Assembly: GCF_016107285.1 (NCBI RefSeq)
Contig: NZ_RCVQ01000004.1
Location: 186,001-250,000 of the forward strand
DNA length: 64,000 nucleotides
Direction: 5' to 3'
Origin: Roseomonas sp. KE0001
GTDB taxonomy: Bacteria > Pseudomonadota > Alphaproteobacteria > Acetobacterales > Acetobacteraceae
A model generated the notes under the pieces. That model did not search any database. It was not told the origin of the DNA and saw only the letters and a list, made by a program, of their open reading frames with translations. Below, one piece after another: positions 37,405-46,378 of this stretch. How positions within the stretch are numbered: position 1 is the first letter of the stretch; the number at the start of each line of letters is the position of its first letter. Both the position numbers and the translations under genes were made by a program.

Positions 37405-37869
37405 TTAAGGCGCGCCCGATTCCGGGTCGCGCCCGAAGGGCCGGACCGCGTCCGCCGTGCGCAGGCGGCAGAAGGCCTGCCGCCCAATGCGCAGCGCGAC
37501 CAGCAGCAGCAGCGTGACCAGCGGCGCCACCACGGTGGCCGCTGCGCCGATCTGCGCGCCGATGGCGGCGGCGATGATGCTGACCAGGGCCGCCTGGGTC
37601 TCGCCCCGCGCCGAGAACAGGGCCTGCCGCAGGTCGTCGTAGCTGCCGTCGCCGCCGCAGAGGAAGGCGCGGAACTCCCGCTGCACGGCCTCCCAATAGG
37701 TGATCGGCGGCTCTCCGCCGGCGGGGCCGGCGCGGGCGCCGAGCAGGATGGCGATCTCCCGCGCGGTCATCGTGTCGGAACGCAGGTAGCGGCCCTGGCG
37801 CAACAGGCCGAAGACCGGGCCGCCGGTGAGCCCATCCTCGGTGAAGAGTCGCAGCGGATCGTCATCCAT
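37405..37869 (-). CDS. Hypothetical protein with a membrane segment
   Basis: A 154-residue protein starting MDDDPLRLFTEDGLTGGPVF, with a soluble N-terminal half and one or two hydrophobic stretches near residues 95-130 (AALVSIIAAAIGAQIGAAAT then VVAPLVTLLLLVALRIG). I do not recognise the family. GTG codons just upstream (37878) are alternative starts. Codon use matches the chromosome and it sits compactly between neighbours. Confidence 0.6.
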   Translation of the reverse strand: MDDDPLRLFTEDGLTGGPVFGLLRQGRYLRSDTMTAREIAILLGARAGPAGGEPPITYWEAVQREFRAFLCGGDGSYDDLRQALFSARGETQAALVSIIAAAIGAQIGAAATVVAPLVTLLLLVALRIGRQAFCRLRTADAVRPFGRDPESGAP

Positions 37870-37959
37870 CGGCACCACCCCTCCGTGCCCCGCCGGCCGC
37901 CGCGCGGGCGCGATCCTAGAGCAGGTCCCGGCGCGGGCCGTGAAAAAAGCGCGCGGCCT

Positions 37960-38859
37960 TCAGCGCCGCAGCGCCAGCGACAGCCCCAGGCCGATCAGCG
38001 CCAGCCCGGCCAGGTGGAAGCCGTGCAGCCTCTCGCCCAGAAGCGCGACCGCCATCACGGTGCCGAAGGCCGGGATCAGATGGATGAACAGCCCCGCCCG
38101 GTTGGCGCCGATCAACTCCACGCCACGATTGAAGAACAGGTAGGAGAGCAGCGAGGGAAAGACCGCCAGGTAGAGGATCACCGGCAGCAGCGCGGCGTCG
38201 AAGGCGGCGGAGGGGGCGAGGCTCGCCCGCTCGATGGCATAGGCCGGGCCGAGCGCCGCCAGGGAGAGCGCGATGCTGGCGGCGAGGAAGCTCAGCGGAT
38301 GCAGGCGCGGCCGCAGCCGCAGGCAGGCGGAATAGAGCGCGTAGGACAGCACCGCCGCCAGCACCCAGAGATCGCCCGGGTGCAGCCGCAGGTGCAGCAG
38401 GTCGTCCAGCGCGCCATGGCTGGCGATGGCGATGACGCCGCCGATCGAGACCAGCACGCCGAGCCATTGCCGTGGCCGCGCCCGCTCGCCGAAGAGCAGG
38501 AAGCTGCATGTCAGGATGGCGAGTGGAATGACCGACTGCAGCAGCAGGCCGTTCACCGCCGGGGTCGAGCGCAGGCCGAGATAGACCAGGGTGCTGAAGC
38601 TCATGATGCCCAGCAGCGCGAGCAGCATCAGCACCGGCAGGCTCCGCCGCAGCACCGGCCAGTCGCGCCGCAGATGCGGCCAGGCGAAGGGCAGCAGCAG
38701 CGCCAGCGCCAGGCTCCAGCGCCAGAAGGACAGGAAGAAGGGCGAGGCCGACGCGTGCATCGCCCGGCCGATGACCAGGTTGCCGGCCCAGAAGAGCGAG
38801 GCCAGGGCGAGCAGCAGGACCGGGGCGTTCCAGAGGCGGGCGAGGACGGGGCCGGCCAT
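37960..38859 (-). CDS. DMT-superfamily EamA transporter
   Basis: A 299-residue, ten-helix protein with two EamA repeats: first LLALASLFWAGNLVIGRAMH, second from GDLWVLAAVLSYALYSACLR. The repeats end in characteristic ...GERxxxxxxxGxxLIxxGV segments (FGERARPRQWLGVLVSIGGV and LGERLHGFHLAGLALIGLGL). It probably exports amino acids or other metabolites; the substrate is unknown. It follows the small flippase-like gene by 6 bp on the same strand. Confidence 0.88.
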   Translation of the reverse strand: MAGPVLARLWNAPVLLLALASLFWAGNLVIGRAMHASASPFFLSFWRWSLALALLLPFAWPHLRRDWPVLRRSLPVLMLLALLGIMSFSTLVYLGLRSTPAVNGLLLQSVIPLAILTCSFLLFGERARPRQWLGVLVSIGGVIAIASHGALDDLLHLRLHPGDLWVLAAVLSYALYSACLRLRPRLHPLSFLAASIALSLAALGPAYAIERASLAPSAAFDAALLPVILYLAVFPSLLSYLFFNRGVELIGANRAGLFIHLIPAFGTVMAVALLGERLHGFHLAGLALIGLGLSLALRR

Positions 38860-38865
38860 GTCGCC

Positions 38866-39201
38866 TCAGGCCGTGGCCAGCAGCGCGACGCCGAGCGAGA
38901 TCAGCCCGATCGCCGCGATCTTCTGCGCCCCCAGGGTCTCGCCGAAGGCGAAGTGGCCGATCAGCGCGACGAGGACATAGGAGGCGGCGGTGCAGGGCAG
39001 GGCGACGCTCATCGGCAGCTTGCGCAGCGCGACGATGTAGAGCATCGCGGCGCCGCCGTAGAAGCCGAGGCCGATGATCGTCTGCCAGCGGAAGAGCTGC
39101 GCCAGGAAGGCGCCGCCGCCCAGCGTGCCCGCCTTCAGCAGCACCTGCCCGACCAGCGAGGTGCCGATCGCCGCCGCCAGCACCAGCCAGTGCAGCATCA
39201 C
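38866..39201 (-). CDS. Small four-helix DMT transporter, ArnE/EmrE-like flippase subunit
   Basis: A 111-residue protein with four hydrophobic helices (WLVLAAAIGTSLVGQVLLKA, then FYGGAAMLYIVALRKLPMSV), the size and layout of SMR/ArnE-type subunits. The start overlaps the stop of the glycosyltransferase gene by four bases. This pairing of a polyprenyl-phosphate glycosyltransferase with a small DMT protein suggests a flippase for the lipid-linked sugar, as ArnE/F do for undecaprenyl-phosphate-aminoarabinose. Start may be either of two adjacent ATGs. Confidence 0.8.
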   Translation of the reverse strand: MMLHWLVLAAAIGTSLVGQVLLKAGTLGGGAFLAQLFRWQTIIGLGFYGGAAMLYIVALRKLPMSVALPCTAASYVLVALIGHFAFGETLGAQKIAAIGLISLGVALLATA

Positions 39202-40181
39202 GCCCCCGCCGTCTCGCGCGCGGCGGGCACGGCGGCCGGCGCCCGTGCCGGGATCACCTCCCGCACCACCCCCTGCGGCTTGCCGTTGGCCGAGAGGAAG
39301 GCGCGGCCGAGATACTCGCCCATCACGCCGAGGATGAGGAACTGCACGCCGGCGATCAGCAGCGTCACCGTCATCACCGAGGCCCAGCCGGAGGGCGTGT
39401 CCTTGGTCATCGCCTCGATCATGGTGAAGACGGCGCCGATCATGCCGAGCAGGCCCATGCCGAGGCCGGCGAACATGGCGAGCCGCAGCGGCATCAGCGA
39501 GAAGTTGGTGGCGAGGTTCAGCCAGAGCCGGATCAGCCGGCGCATGGTGTAGTTGCTGCGCCCCTCGGCGCGGGCCAGGTGCATCACCTCGATGCTGTCG
39601 ATGCGCTGCGTCACCTGCATGACCAGCCCGTCGATATAGGGATAGGGGCCGGTGTAGCGCGTCACCTCGCGCGTCACGAGCGCCGACATGCAGCGGAAGG
39701 AGGAGAGGTAGAGCCCCTTCGGCTTGTCCATGAGCTGGTCGGCCACCCAGTTGGCGAAGCGGCTGCCGAGGTTGCGCCAGCCCTCGTGCTTCTTCTCGGC
39801 ATAGCGGGTGTAGACGACGTCCCAGCCGCCCAGCCGCGCGTGGTCGTAGAGCCGCAGCACCTCCTCGGGCGGGTTCTGCAGGTCGTCATCCATGGTGATG
39901 ACATAGGCGCCGCGGGCGTGGCGCAGCCCGGTCATGACAGCGTTGTGCTCGCCGAAGTTGCGGGCATGCTCGATGAAGGTGAGCGGCACCGTCGCCGTGG
40001 CGGCGAGCCGGCGGCAGACCTCGCCGCTGTTGTCCGGGCTGCCGTCGTTGACCAGCACGATCTCGATGCCGCCTTCGGGCTCCAGCGCAGAGAGCGCGGC
40101 GACGAGGCGCCCCACCGTGTCGGCGCCGCGATAGACCGGCACCACGATCGACAGGCCGATGGCGGCGGGAGAAGGGTTCAT
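39198..40181 (-). CDS. Family 2 glycosyltransferase, polyprenyl-phosphate (ArnC/GtrB-like)
   Basis: A 327-residue enzyme with a cytoplasmic GT-A domain and two C-terminal membrane helices. Nucleotide-sugar motifs are visible: LSIVVPVYRGADTVGRLVAA, LVNDGSPDNSGE, YVITMDDDLQNPPEEVLRLY (the D-D-D metal site) and the QVTQRID segment. The helices lie near residues 230-290. The layout matches ArnC/GtrB proteins that attach a sugar to undecaprenyl phosphate. Downstream it overlaps the small flippase gene and then an EamA gene. Confidence 0.9.
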   Translation of the reverse strand: MNPSPAAIGLSIVVPVYRGADTVGRLVAALSALEPEGGIEIVLVNDGSPDNSGEVCRRLAATATVPLTFIEHARNFGEHNAVMTGLRHARGAYVITMDDDLQNPPEEVLRLYDHARLGGWDVVYTRYAEKKHEGWRNLGSRFANWVADQLMDKPKGLYLSSFRCMSALVTREVTRYTGPYPYIDGLVMQVTQRIDSIEVMHLARAEGRSNYTMRRLIRLWLNLATNFSLMPLRLAMFAGLGMGLLGMIGAVFTMIEAMTKDTPSGWASVMTVTLLIAGVQFLILGVMGEYLGRAFLSANGKPQGVVREVIPARAPAAVPAARETAGA

Positions 40182-40208
40182 GGCGGCGGTCTCGGGGGGC
40201 TGAGGGGA

Positions 40209-40943
40209 TCAGGCGGCGCCGGCCGTGGCGGTGAGCAGCACCGAGCCGCCGGCCGGCCAGCGCAGGCCGAGGCGGGTCAGCGCGGCTTCCGCGACGGTGG
40301 CGGCATGCAGGCTGGCATCCAACCATGGCGGGAAGGGGGCGACGTCGCTGGCATCCGACTCGCCGCGCGCCAGCAGCTTGCGCTGCGCCACCATCAACGG
40401 CAGGAGCAGGGCGTTCCAGTAGCGGGCGCGCACGGCGCCGAAGCCCGCGCGGCGCAGCAGGGCGCGGGCGCCGCCGGCGGTGTAGCGGCGGGCGTTGTGC
40501 ACCCGCCGGTCATGCGCCGAGTGCAGCCATTCGAAAGCCGGCAGGTTCAGCACCAGCAGCCCGCCCGGTGTCAGCACGCGGCGCATCTCGGCCAGCGCGC
40601 GCGTCTCGTCCACCGCCGCGTGGCAGAGCACGTCGGCGCTGGCCACGGCGGCGAAGGCGGCATCCGCGAAGGGCAGGCGGGCGGCGTCCCCGGAGACGAT
40701 GGCGGCGCCCGACTTGGCGGCGGCGCGGGCGGCGGCGGCGGGATGGTACTCGAGGCCGTAGAGCGGCCGCCCGGGCGCCTCCCGCGCGAGATGCCGCAGC
40801 AGCCCGCCGGTGCCGCAGCCGATATCGAGCAGCGCGCCCGGCGGTGCCGACCGCAGGGCCCCGGCGAGGCGGGCGCGCAGCGCGCGGTACCACCACATGC
40901 CGTCCTCGGCGGCGTCCATCAGGGCGTATTCGGCGGGGTCCAT
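40209..40943 (-). CDS. Class I SAM-dependent methyltransferase
   Basis: A 244-residue methyltransferase. SAM motif I is LLDIGCGTGGLLRHLA, motif II is YGLEYHP, then GDAARLPFADAAFAAVASAD and the LTPGGLLVLNLP post-motif. The start MDPAEYALMDAAEDGMWWYR resembles methyltransferases found beside polyprenyl glycosyltransferases. It precedes the GT2 gene by 27 bp on the same strand, so it likely belongs to that operon. The substrate is unknown. Confidence 0.85.
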   Translation of the reverse strand: MDPAEYALMDAAEDGMWWYRALRARLAGALRSAPPGALLDIGCGTGGLLRHLAREAPGRPLYGLEYHPAAAARAAAKSGAAIVSGDAARLPFADAAFAAVASADVLCHAAVDETRALAEMRRVLTPGGLLVLNLPAFEWLHSAHDRRVHNARRYTAGGARALLRRAGFGAVRARYWNALLLPLMVAQRKLLARGESDASDVAPFPPWLDASLHAATVAEAALTRLGLRWPAGGSVLLTATAGAA

Positions 40944-41061
40944 CACGGGAAATTGTGCCAGTGCCCGCGGCCTGCCGCAATGCCGGCGCAAGGAGGGGCT
41001 GCCCCGCGGGCCGCGCCATTGCGCGATCCCCTTCCGGGGGGAAGGATGCCCGCCACCCGCG

Positions 41062-42699
41062 ATGACGCCGAACCCCAGTTCCCCCGCTGACCGGAGGCCC
41101 GGACCCGGCCCCGCCTCCCGACGGGCCGGCGCGCCGCCGGCCGGGCGGCGCCGCCTGCTCGCCGCGCTGGCGCTGCTGCCGGCCGCCGCCTTCCTGGCCA
41201 TGGTCCTGGCGCCGCCGCTCAACCACGATGTGGCGGCGGTGCTCGACTTCGCCCTCCGCATGCGGGCGGGAGAGGCGCTGTATCGCGACCTGATCGACGT
41301 CAACCCGCCGCTGATCTTCCTGCTGAACCAGCCCGCGGCCTGGCTCGCCGGCTGGCTGCCGCTGGAGGCCGGCCAGGCGTTGCTGCTCTGTCTGCTGGCG
41401 CACTGCGGCGGCGTGCTGTGGCTCTGCGCCGGGCTGCGCCGGGGGCGCGGAGAAGGTCCGGTGGAGCGGGCCGTGATGACGGCGCTGCTGCCGCTGCTGC
41501 TGGTCTGTGCCGGCTATGATTTCGGCCAGCGCGAACAGCTCATGGCGGTGGCCGCGCTGCCTTACCTGCTGCTGGCCGAGCGGCGCATCCTGGGATTGCG
41601 GACCCCGCCCGGCGCTTGGCTCGCCACGCTGCTGCTGGCCGCCGCCGGCTTCGCGCTGAAGCCGCATTTCCTGGCCGCCCCGGCGCTGGTGGAGGCGCTG
41701 GTCCTGCTGGCGCGGGGCCGGGCGGCACTGCGCGACCCCTTCCCCTGGGCCATGGCGGCGCTCTGGGCGCTCTACCTCGCCGCCATCCCGGCCTTCTTCC
41801 CCGGCTATTTCGGCCATGTCGTGCCGCTGGTCTGGGACTGGTATGTCGGGCTCGGCGGCGTGCCCTGGTGGCGCGTGGCGCTGACCGAGGTGCTGGGCAG
41901 CGGCATCGCCACGACCCTCGGCCTCGCCGTGCTGGTCGGACTAGCGCCGCGTGGCGCGGGCTGGCTGCCGCGCCTCGCCGTCGCCGCCATGCTGGGGGGG
42001 CTGGCCGCGGCGCTGGTCCAGCACAAGGGGTGGAGCTACCACCTCGTGCCGGTCTGGATCTGGGGCGGGCTGGCCGCGGGGGCCCTGTCCGGGCGGTTGG
42101 CGGACCGCGCGCTCGCTCCGCCGCGGGCCGCCGGCGCGGCACCCTGGCTGGCCGTCCTGGCGGCCTTCGGCTTCGGCCTCTTCACCCTGCGCGGCGGCGA
42201 ATCGCCCTGGGTGCAACTGGCCTATCCCGGCAGCGCCGGCGCCCGCATCGCCGCCTGGCTGCAGCGGGAGGCGCCGGGCCGGCCCCTGCTGGTGCTCTCG
42301 CCGGACATTCCCACGGTCTATCCGGCGGTGGTCTATGCCGGCTCGCGGCTGCTGCTGCCCTACATGAGCACCTGGCTGCTGCAGGCGGTCTACCAGGACT
42401 GCCCCCAGGACGGCCCCGACCCGGCCGCGCGCTATCACGCGCCGGCGGCGATGGGACCGGCCGAGCGGGCCCTCTTCGACACCGTGGCGGAGCGCCTGGC
42501 GCGGGAGCGCCCGGCGGCGGTCCTGGTCGCGCGCCATGCCGGCATTCCCTGGTGCGGCGGGGATTTTGACTTCATCGCCTATTTCAGCCGTCATCCGCTC
42601 TTTGCCGAGGCCTGGGCAGGCTACAGGCTGCGGCACGAGATCGACGGATACCGCCTGTACCAGTGGGAGGCCCGGGGCAGGGCCGAGGGGAGGAACTGA
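41062..42699 (+). CDS. Polytopic membrane protein, probable GT39/ArnT-like glycosyltransferase
   Basis: A 545-residue protein with about ten hydrophobic segments from residue 30 to 400, then a soluble periplasmic domain. After helix 1 comes PPLNHDVAAVLDFALRMRAG then EALYRDLIDVNPPLIF, the loop-1 region with an acidic residue that is typical of ArnT and PMT-type glycosyltransferases using lipid-linked sugars. It is divergent from the methyltransferase/GT2/flippase operon, so it may be the transferase that uses the flipped sugar. Start at ATG 41062. The stop overlaps the next gene's ATG by one base. Confidence 0.72.
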   Translation: MTPNPSSPADRRPGPGPASRRAGAPPAGRRRLLAALALLPAAAFLAMVLAPPLNHDVAAVLDFALRMRAGEALYRDLIDVNPPLIFLLNQPAAWLAGWLPLEAGQALLLCLLAHCGGVLWLCAGLRRGRGEGPVERAVMTALLPLLLVCAGYDFGQREQLMAVAALPYLLLAERRILGLRTPPGAWLATLLLAAAGFALKPHFLAAPALVEALVLLARGRAALRDPFPWAMAALWALYLAAIPAFFPGYFGHVVPLVWDWYVGLGGVPWWRVALTEVLGSGIATTLGLAVLVGLAPRGAGWLPRLAVAAMLGGLAAALVQHKGWSYHLVPVWIWGGLAAGALSGRLADRALAPPRAAGAAPWLAVLAAFGFGLFTLRGGESPWVQLAYPGSAGARIAAWLQREAPGRPLLVLSPDIPTVYPAVVYAGSRLLLPYMSTWLLQAVYQDCPQDGPDPAARYHAPAAMGPAERALFDTVAERLARERPAAVLVARHAGIPWCGGDFDFIAYFSRHPLFAEAWAGYRLRHEIDGYRLYQWEARGRAEGRN

Positions 42700-43535
42700 T
42701 GCCGTATCAGGATTATGTCGGCCGCAGCGAGACACGGCGGGACCGGGTGGATGAGCGCCTCGTCGAGGGGCTGGCCGCCACGCTGTCCCGCCCCGTGCCG
42801 GCCGGCGGGCTGCCGCCGCTCTGGCACTGGATGCTGTTCCAGGACTGGAAGCCGGCCGAGGGGCTGGGGCCGGACGGCCATCCGAAGCGCGGCGGCTTCC
42901 TGCCGCCGGTGCACCACCTGGAGCGGCGGATGTGGGCCGGTGGCCGCGTCACCTTCCGGGGCGAGCTTCGCGGCGGCGACGCGGTGGAGCGCACCAGCAC
43001 GATCCTGAAAGTCAGCGGCAAGACCGGCGGCAGCGGCGAGCTGGTCTTCGTCACCGTCCGCCACACGCTGGCCGGCCCGCGCGGCCCGGTGCTGGAGGAG
43101 GAGCAGGACATCGTCTATCGCGGCGCCGGCGGGGCCGCGATCAAGGCGGCCGATCCGGCGCCGGACTGGCCGGAGGCCAGCCGTGCGACGGTGATGCCGG
43201 ACAGCGTGCTGCTGTTCCGCTATTCGGCGCTGACCGGCAATGGCCACCGCATCCACTACGACTTCCCCTACGTGACCACGGTCGAGGGCTATCCCGGCCT
43301 GGTGGTGCACGGCCCCCTGCAGGCCACCTGGCTGGCGCAGCACGCGCTCGACATGGCGGGGGAGGGACGGCGCCTCGCCCGCTTCACCTATCGTGGCCAG
43401 CGCCCGGCGATCGGCGGCCATGCCCTGACGCTGCTGGGCCAATGGGAGGGCGGTCAGGAGGCTGGCCGCATCCGCCTGGAGACGCGGGACGACAGCGGCG
43501 CCACCTGCCAGGTCGCCGAGGCCGAGCTTGTCTGA
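42699..43535 (+). CDS. FAS1-like dehydratase / MaoC-type hydratase (HTD2, mesaconyl-C4-CoA hydratase-like)
   Basis: A 278-residue double hot-dog protein. The N-terminal FAS1-like dehydratase half has PPLWHWMLFQDWKPAEGLG then DGHPKRGGFLPP, and the C-terminal MaoC-like half has HRIHYDFPYVTTVEGYPGLV then VHGPLQATWLAQHAL. The H-Y-D and V-H-G-P residues form the hydratase site. It would hydrate or dehydrate a 3-hydroxyacyl-CoA or C4/C5 dicarboxyl-CoA. It overlaps the upstream membrane protein gene by one base and the downstream DMT gene by eight. Confidence 0.85.
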   Translation: MPYQDYVGRSETRRDRVDERLVEGLAATLSRPVPAGGLPPLWHWMLFQDWKPAEGLGPDGHPKRGGFLPPVHHLERRMWAGGRVTFRGELRGGDAVERTSTILKVSGKTGGSGELVFVTVRHTLAGPRGPVLEEEQDIVYRGAGGAAIKAADPAPDWPEASRATVMPDSVLLFRYSALTGNGHRIHYDFPYVTTVEGYPGLVVHGPLQATWLAQHALDMAGEGRRLARFTYRGQRPAIGGHALTLLGQWEGGQEAGRIRLETRDDSGATCQVAEAELV

Positions 43536-44493
43536 TCGAAAACCGCTGGCCGGGGTGCCGCCCCGGCCGGCCGCCAGGGCCGCGCTGCTGGACGAGACAG
43601 TGCGGGGCATCGGCTTCGTCGCCGCCGGCTACGCGGTCATCGCCTGCGCGGACGCGGCGATGAAATGGGCGATGCCGCAACTCGGGCCGGCGGCGGCGAT
43701 GATCTGGCGCGGCCTGTTCGGCGCGCTGGCCATCGCCGTGCTGGCGCGCGGCGCCTCGCTGCGGCCGGTCAATCTCCGGCTGATCGCCGGGCGCAGCCTG
43801 CTGCACTGCGTCGTCACCGTCGCCTACTACGTTGCCTGGGCCTCCGCCCTGCCGCTCGCCGACACCTATGCCGTGGCCTCGGCGGCGCCCCTGCTGATGA
43901 CGCTGCTGGCGATTCCGCTGCTTGGCGAGCAGGTGGGCTGGCGGCGCTGGCTCAGCACCCTGGCGGGTTTCGGCGGCGTGCTGGTGATGCTGCAGCCCGG
44001 TGGCGCGCTCTGGCGCTGGGAGGCCGGGATGCTGCTCTGCGGCGTCGGCCTGATGGCGCTGACGCGGATCTGGACGCGGCTGCTCTCGCGCAGCGACACG
44101 CCGGCCACCATCGCCTTCTGGCTGCTGCTGGCGCATGTGCCCGTGGGCCTGCTGCTGCTGCCCCTGTTCCCGCCGCCCGTCCTGTTCCCCGACCCGGCCA
44201 CCATGGCGGTGGTGGCGCTGCTCGGCTGCGCCAATGGCGTGGCGCATTTCCTCTTCGCCCGCGCCTTCGCCCTGGCGCCGGTCTCGGCGCTCGCGCCCTT
44301 CGAGTATTCCACTCTGGTCTGGGGGCTGCTGCTCGGCCTGGCCATCTGGGGTGAGTTCCCGGCCGGCGCGACGCTCGCCGGTGCCGGCATCGTCATCGCC
44401 GCCGGGCTCTACAACCTGCACCGGGAGCGGATGCGGGCGCGCGACAAGCGCCAGGCGCTGGCGCGCGGGATGCCCCTCGCGGGGGGCGGCTGA
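43528..44493 (+). CDS. DMT-superfamily EamA transporter
   Basis: A 321-residue ten-helix transporter with two EamA repeats; the first starts GIGFVAAGYAVIACADAAMK and the second ends FEYSTLVWGLLLGLAIWGEF. The likely start is a TTG at 43528 inside the upstream hydratase gene (eight-base overlap). It overlaps the next, similar transporter gene by one base, so the two may form a heteromeric pair or be tandem duplicates. Export of a metabolite is inferred. Confidence 0.82.
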   Translation: MSDRKPLAGVPPRPAARAALLDETVRGIGFVAAGYAVIACADAAMKWAMPQLGPAAAMIWRGLFGALAIAVLARGASLRPVNLRLIAGRSLLHCVVTVAYYVAWASALPLADTYAVASAAPLLMTLLAIPLLGEQVGWRRWLSTLAGFGGVLVMLQPGGALWRWEAGMLLCGVGLMALTRIWTRLLSRSDTPATIAFWLLLAHVPVGLLLLPLFPPPVLFPDPATMAVVALLGCANGVAHFLFARAFALAPVSALAPFEYSTLVWGLLLGLAIWGEFPAGATLAGAGIVIAAGLYNLHRERMRARDKRQALARGMPLAGGG

Positions 44494-45398
44494 TGGTGAT
44501 GCGCCATGACGTGCGGCGCGGGGCGCTGATGATGCTCGGCGCCACCGCGCTCTTCACCCTGATGGGCGCCCTGGTGAAAGCGCTGGGCGACCGCATTCCC
44601 TTCCCCGAGCTGATGTTCTTCCGCAACGCCCTGGCCCTGCCGGTGGTGCTGGCCATCGGCCTGCGCCGCAAGGTGACGCTCAGGACCCGGCGGCTCGGCG
44701 GCCATGTCGCGCGCGCCGTCACCGGCATGCTGGCGATGGGCTGCTCCTTCTTCGCGCTCACCGTGCTGCCGCTGGCCGAGCAGACGGCGCTGACCTATTC
44801 GACGCCGCTCTTCGTCACCATCCTGTCCATCCCCTTCCTGGGCGAGCGGCCGGGCATCCACCGCTGGGGCGCGGTGATCGCGGGCTTCCTCGGCATCCTG
44901 GTGATCGCCATCGGCCAGGGGGCCTTCGGGGGCGAGCGGCCGGTGCCGGCGGGCGCCGCGCCCTGGCTGCTCTGGGCCGGCTTCGCCGCCGCCTCGGTGC
45001 ATGGCCTCTTCTCCGGCCTGACCACCATGCTGGTGCGGCAGCTCTCGGGCACCGAGGCCAGCGCCACCATCGTGCTCTGGCAGTCCATCCTGATGACGGC
45101 GATGAGCGCGGTGCTGCTGCCCTTCGTCTGGGTGACGCCCTCGCCCGCCGACCTGCCGCTGCTGCTCGGCATCGGCCTGCTGGGCGGGCTGGCGCAGGTG
45201 CTGCTGACCGAGGCCTATGCCAGCGCCCAGGTCTCCTCCCTCGGCCCCTATTCCTACACTGCCCTGGTCTGGGCGATCCTGCTCGGCTGGATCGCCTGGG
45301 GCGAGGTCCCGACCCTGCCGATGCTGGCCGGCGCGGGGCTGATCGTCGCCGCCGGGCTCTATATCCTCCACCGCGAACTGCGCAGGAGGCGCGCGTGA
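44493..45398 (+). CDS. DMT-superfamily EamA transporter
   Basis: A 301-residue ten-helix transporter. The helix 1 region GALMMLGATALFTLMGALVK and the end of repeat 2, YSYTALVWAILLGWIAWGEV, parallel the preceding gene. The stop overlaps the GTG start of the MBL-fold gene by four bases, placing hydratase, two transporters and hydrolase in one operon. Substrate unknown. Confidence 0.87.
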   Translation: MVMRHDVRRGALMMLGATALFTLMGALVKALGDRIPFPELMFFRNALALPVVLAIGLRRKVTLRTRRLGGHVARAVTGMLAMGCSFFALTVLPLAEQTALTYSTPLFVTILSIPFLGERPGIHRWGAVIAGFLGILVIAIGQGAFGGERPVPAGAAPWLLWAGFAAASVHGLFSGLTTMLVRQLSGTEASATIVLWQSILMTAMSAVLLPFVWVTPSPADLPLLLGIGLLGGLAQVLLTEAYASAQVSSLGPYSYTALVWAILLGWIAWGEVPTLPMLAGAGLIVAAGLYILHRELRRRRA

Positions 45399-46279
45399 GC
45401 ATCCCCTTCATCAAGGATGACCCCCTTCCCACCGGCGTGGTGGAGGACCTCGGCCGGCCGGGCGGCGTGCGGCTGCGCCGGCTGCGCTGCGGCAATCCCG
45501 GCCCCTTCACCTTCCTCGGCACCAACACCTACCTGATCGGCGAGGGGCGGGTGGCGGTGCTGGATCCGGGGCCCGAGGACGCGGCGCACCGCGCGGCGAT
45601 CCTGACGGCGCTCGGCGGCGAGACGGTGAGCCATATCCTGGTCAGCCACACGCATCGCGACCATTCCCCGGGCGCCGCCGCCCTGCGGGCCGCGACCGGC
45701 GCGCCGTGCCTCGGCTTCGGCCCGCACATGACGCCGCCGGGCGCGGGCGGGGAGGGCGGCGACCATGACTTCCGCCCCGACCGCCGCCTGGCCGATGGCG
45801 AGGCGGTGGAGGGCGAGGGCTGGCGGCTGACGGCGCTCCACACCCCCGGCCATTGCGCCAACCATCTCTGCTTCGCGCTCGAGGGCACGGGCGTGCTCTT
45901 CTCGGCGGATCATGTGATGAGCTGGTCGACCAGCGTGGTCAGCCCGCCGGATGGCGAGATGGCGGCCTACATGGCGGCGCTGGAGCGGCTGATCGCCCGT
46001 GGCGACAGTCTCTACCTGCCCGGCCATGGCGCGCCGCTGGCCGAGCCCATCCGCTTCGCCCGCGCCCTGCTGGCGCACCGCGGCGCGCGCGAGGCGGCGC
46101 TGCTGGCGGCGCTGCGGGAGAGCGGGCCGGCGACGGTGCCGGCGCTGGTGGAGCGGCTCTACAGTCCGATCGACCCGCGGCTGGTCGCGGCCGCCGGGCG
46201 CAGCCTGCTGGCGCATCTGCTGAAGCTGCGGGCGGAGGAGCTGGTGCGCGAGGCCGGTGAGACCTGGGCGGCGGTGTGA
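45395..46279 (+). CDS. MBL-fold metallo-hydrolase (LACTB2-like)
   Basis: A 294-residue metallo-beta-lactamase-fold hydrolase. The metal motif HTHRDHSPGAAAL (HxHxDH, near residue 85), a further His in TPGHCANHLCF, and D in FSADHVMSWSTSV are present. The C-terminal winged-helix part (DPRLVAAAGRSLLAHLLKLR) is typical of the LACTB2/glyoxalase-II-like branch. The start is GTG, overlapping the upstream transporter gene. It may hydrolyse a thioester or phosphodiester; not resolved. Confidence 0.88.
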   Translation: MSIPFIKDDPLPTGVVEDLGRPGGVRLRRLRCGNPGPFTFLGTNTYLIGEGRVAVLDPGPEDAAHRAAILTALGGETVSHILVSHTHRDHSPGAAALRAATGAPCLGFGPHMTPPGAGGEGGDHDFRPDRRLADGEAVEGEGWRLTALHTPGHCANHLCFALEGTGVLFSADHVMSWSTSVVSPPDGEMAAYMAALERLIARGDSLYLPGHGAPLAEPIRFARALLAHRGAREAALLAALRESGPATVPALVERLYSPIDPRLVAAAGRSLLAHLLKLRAEELVREAGETWAAV

Positions 46280-46378
46280 GCCGGGCCGGTTGCAACCCGT
46301 CCGGCCCGCGCCCATTGCTGTTCTGCCGTCCCGCCACCGGCGCGGCGGACAGAACCCCACCAGCCTGGAGACCGCAGC

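Noticed and set aside
36919-39552. An 877-codon plus-strand frame across several minus-strand genes
   Set aside because: Low-complexity Gln/Arg/Gly-rich translation without domain features; it overlaps recognised transporter and glycosyltransferase genes.
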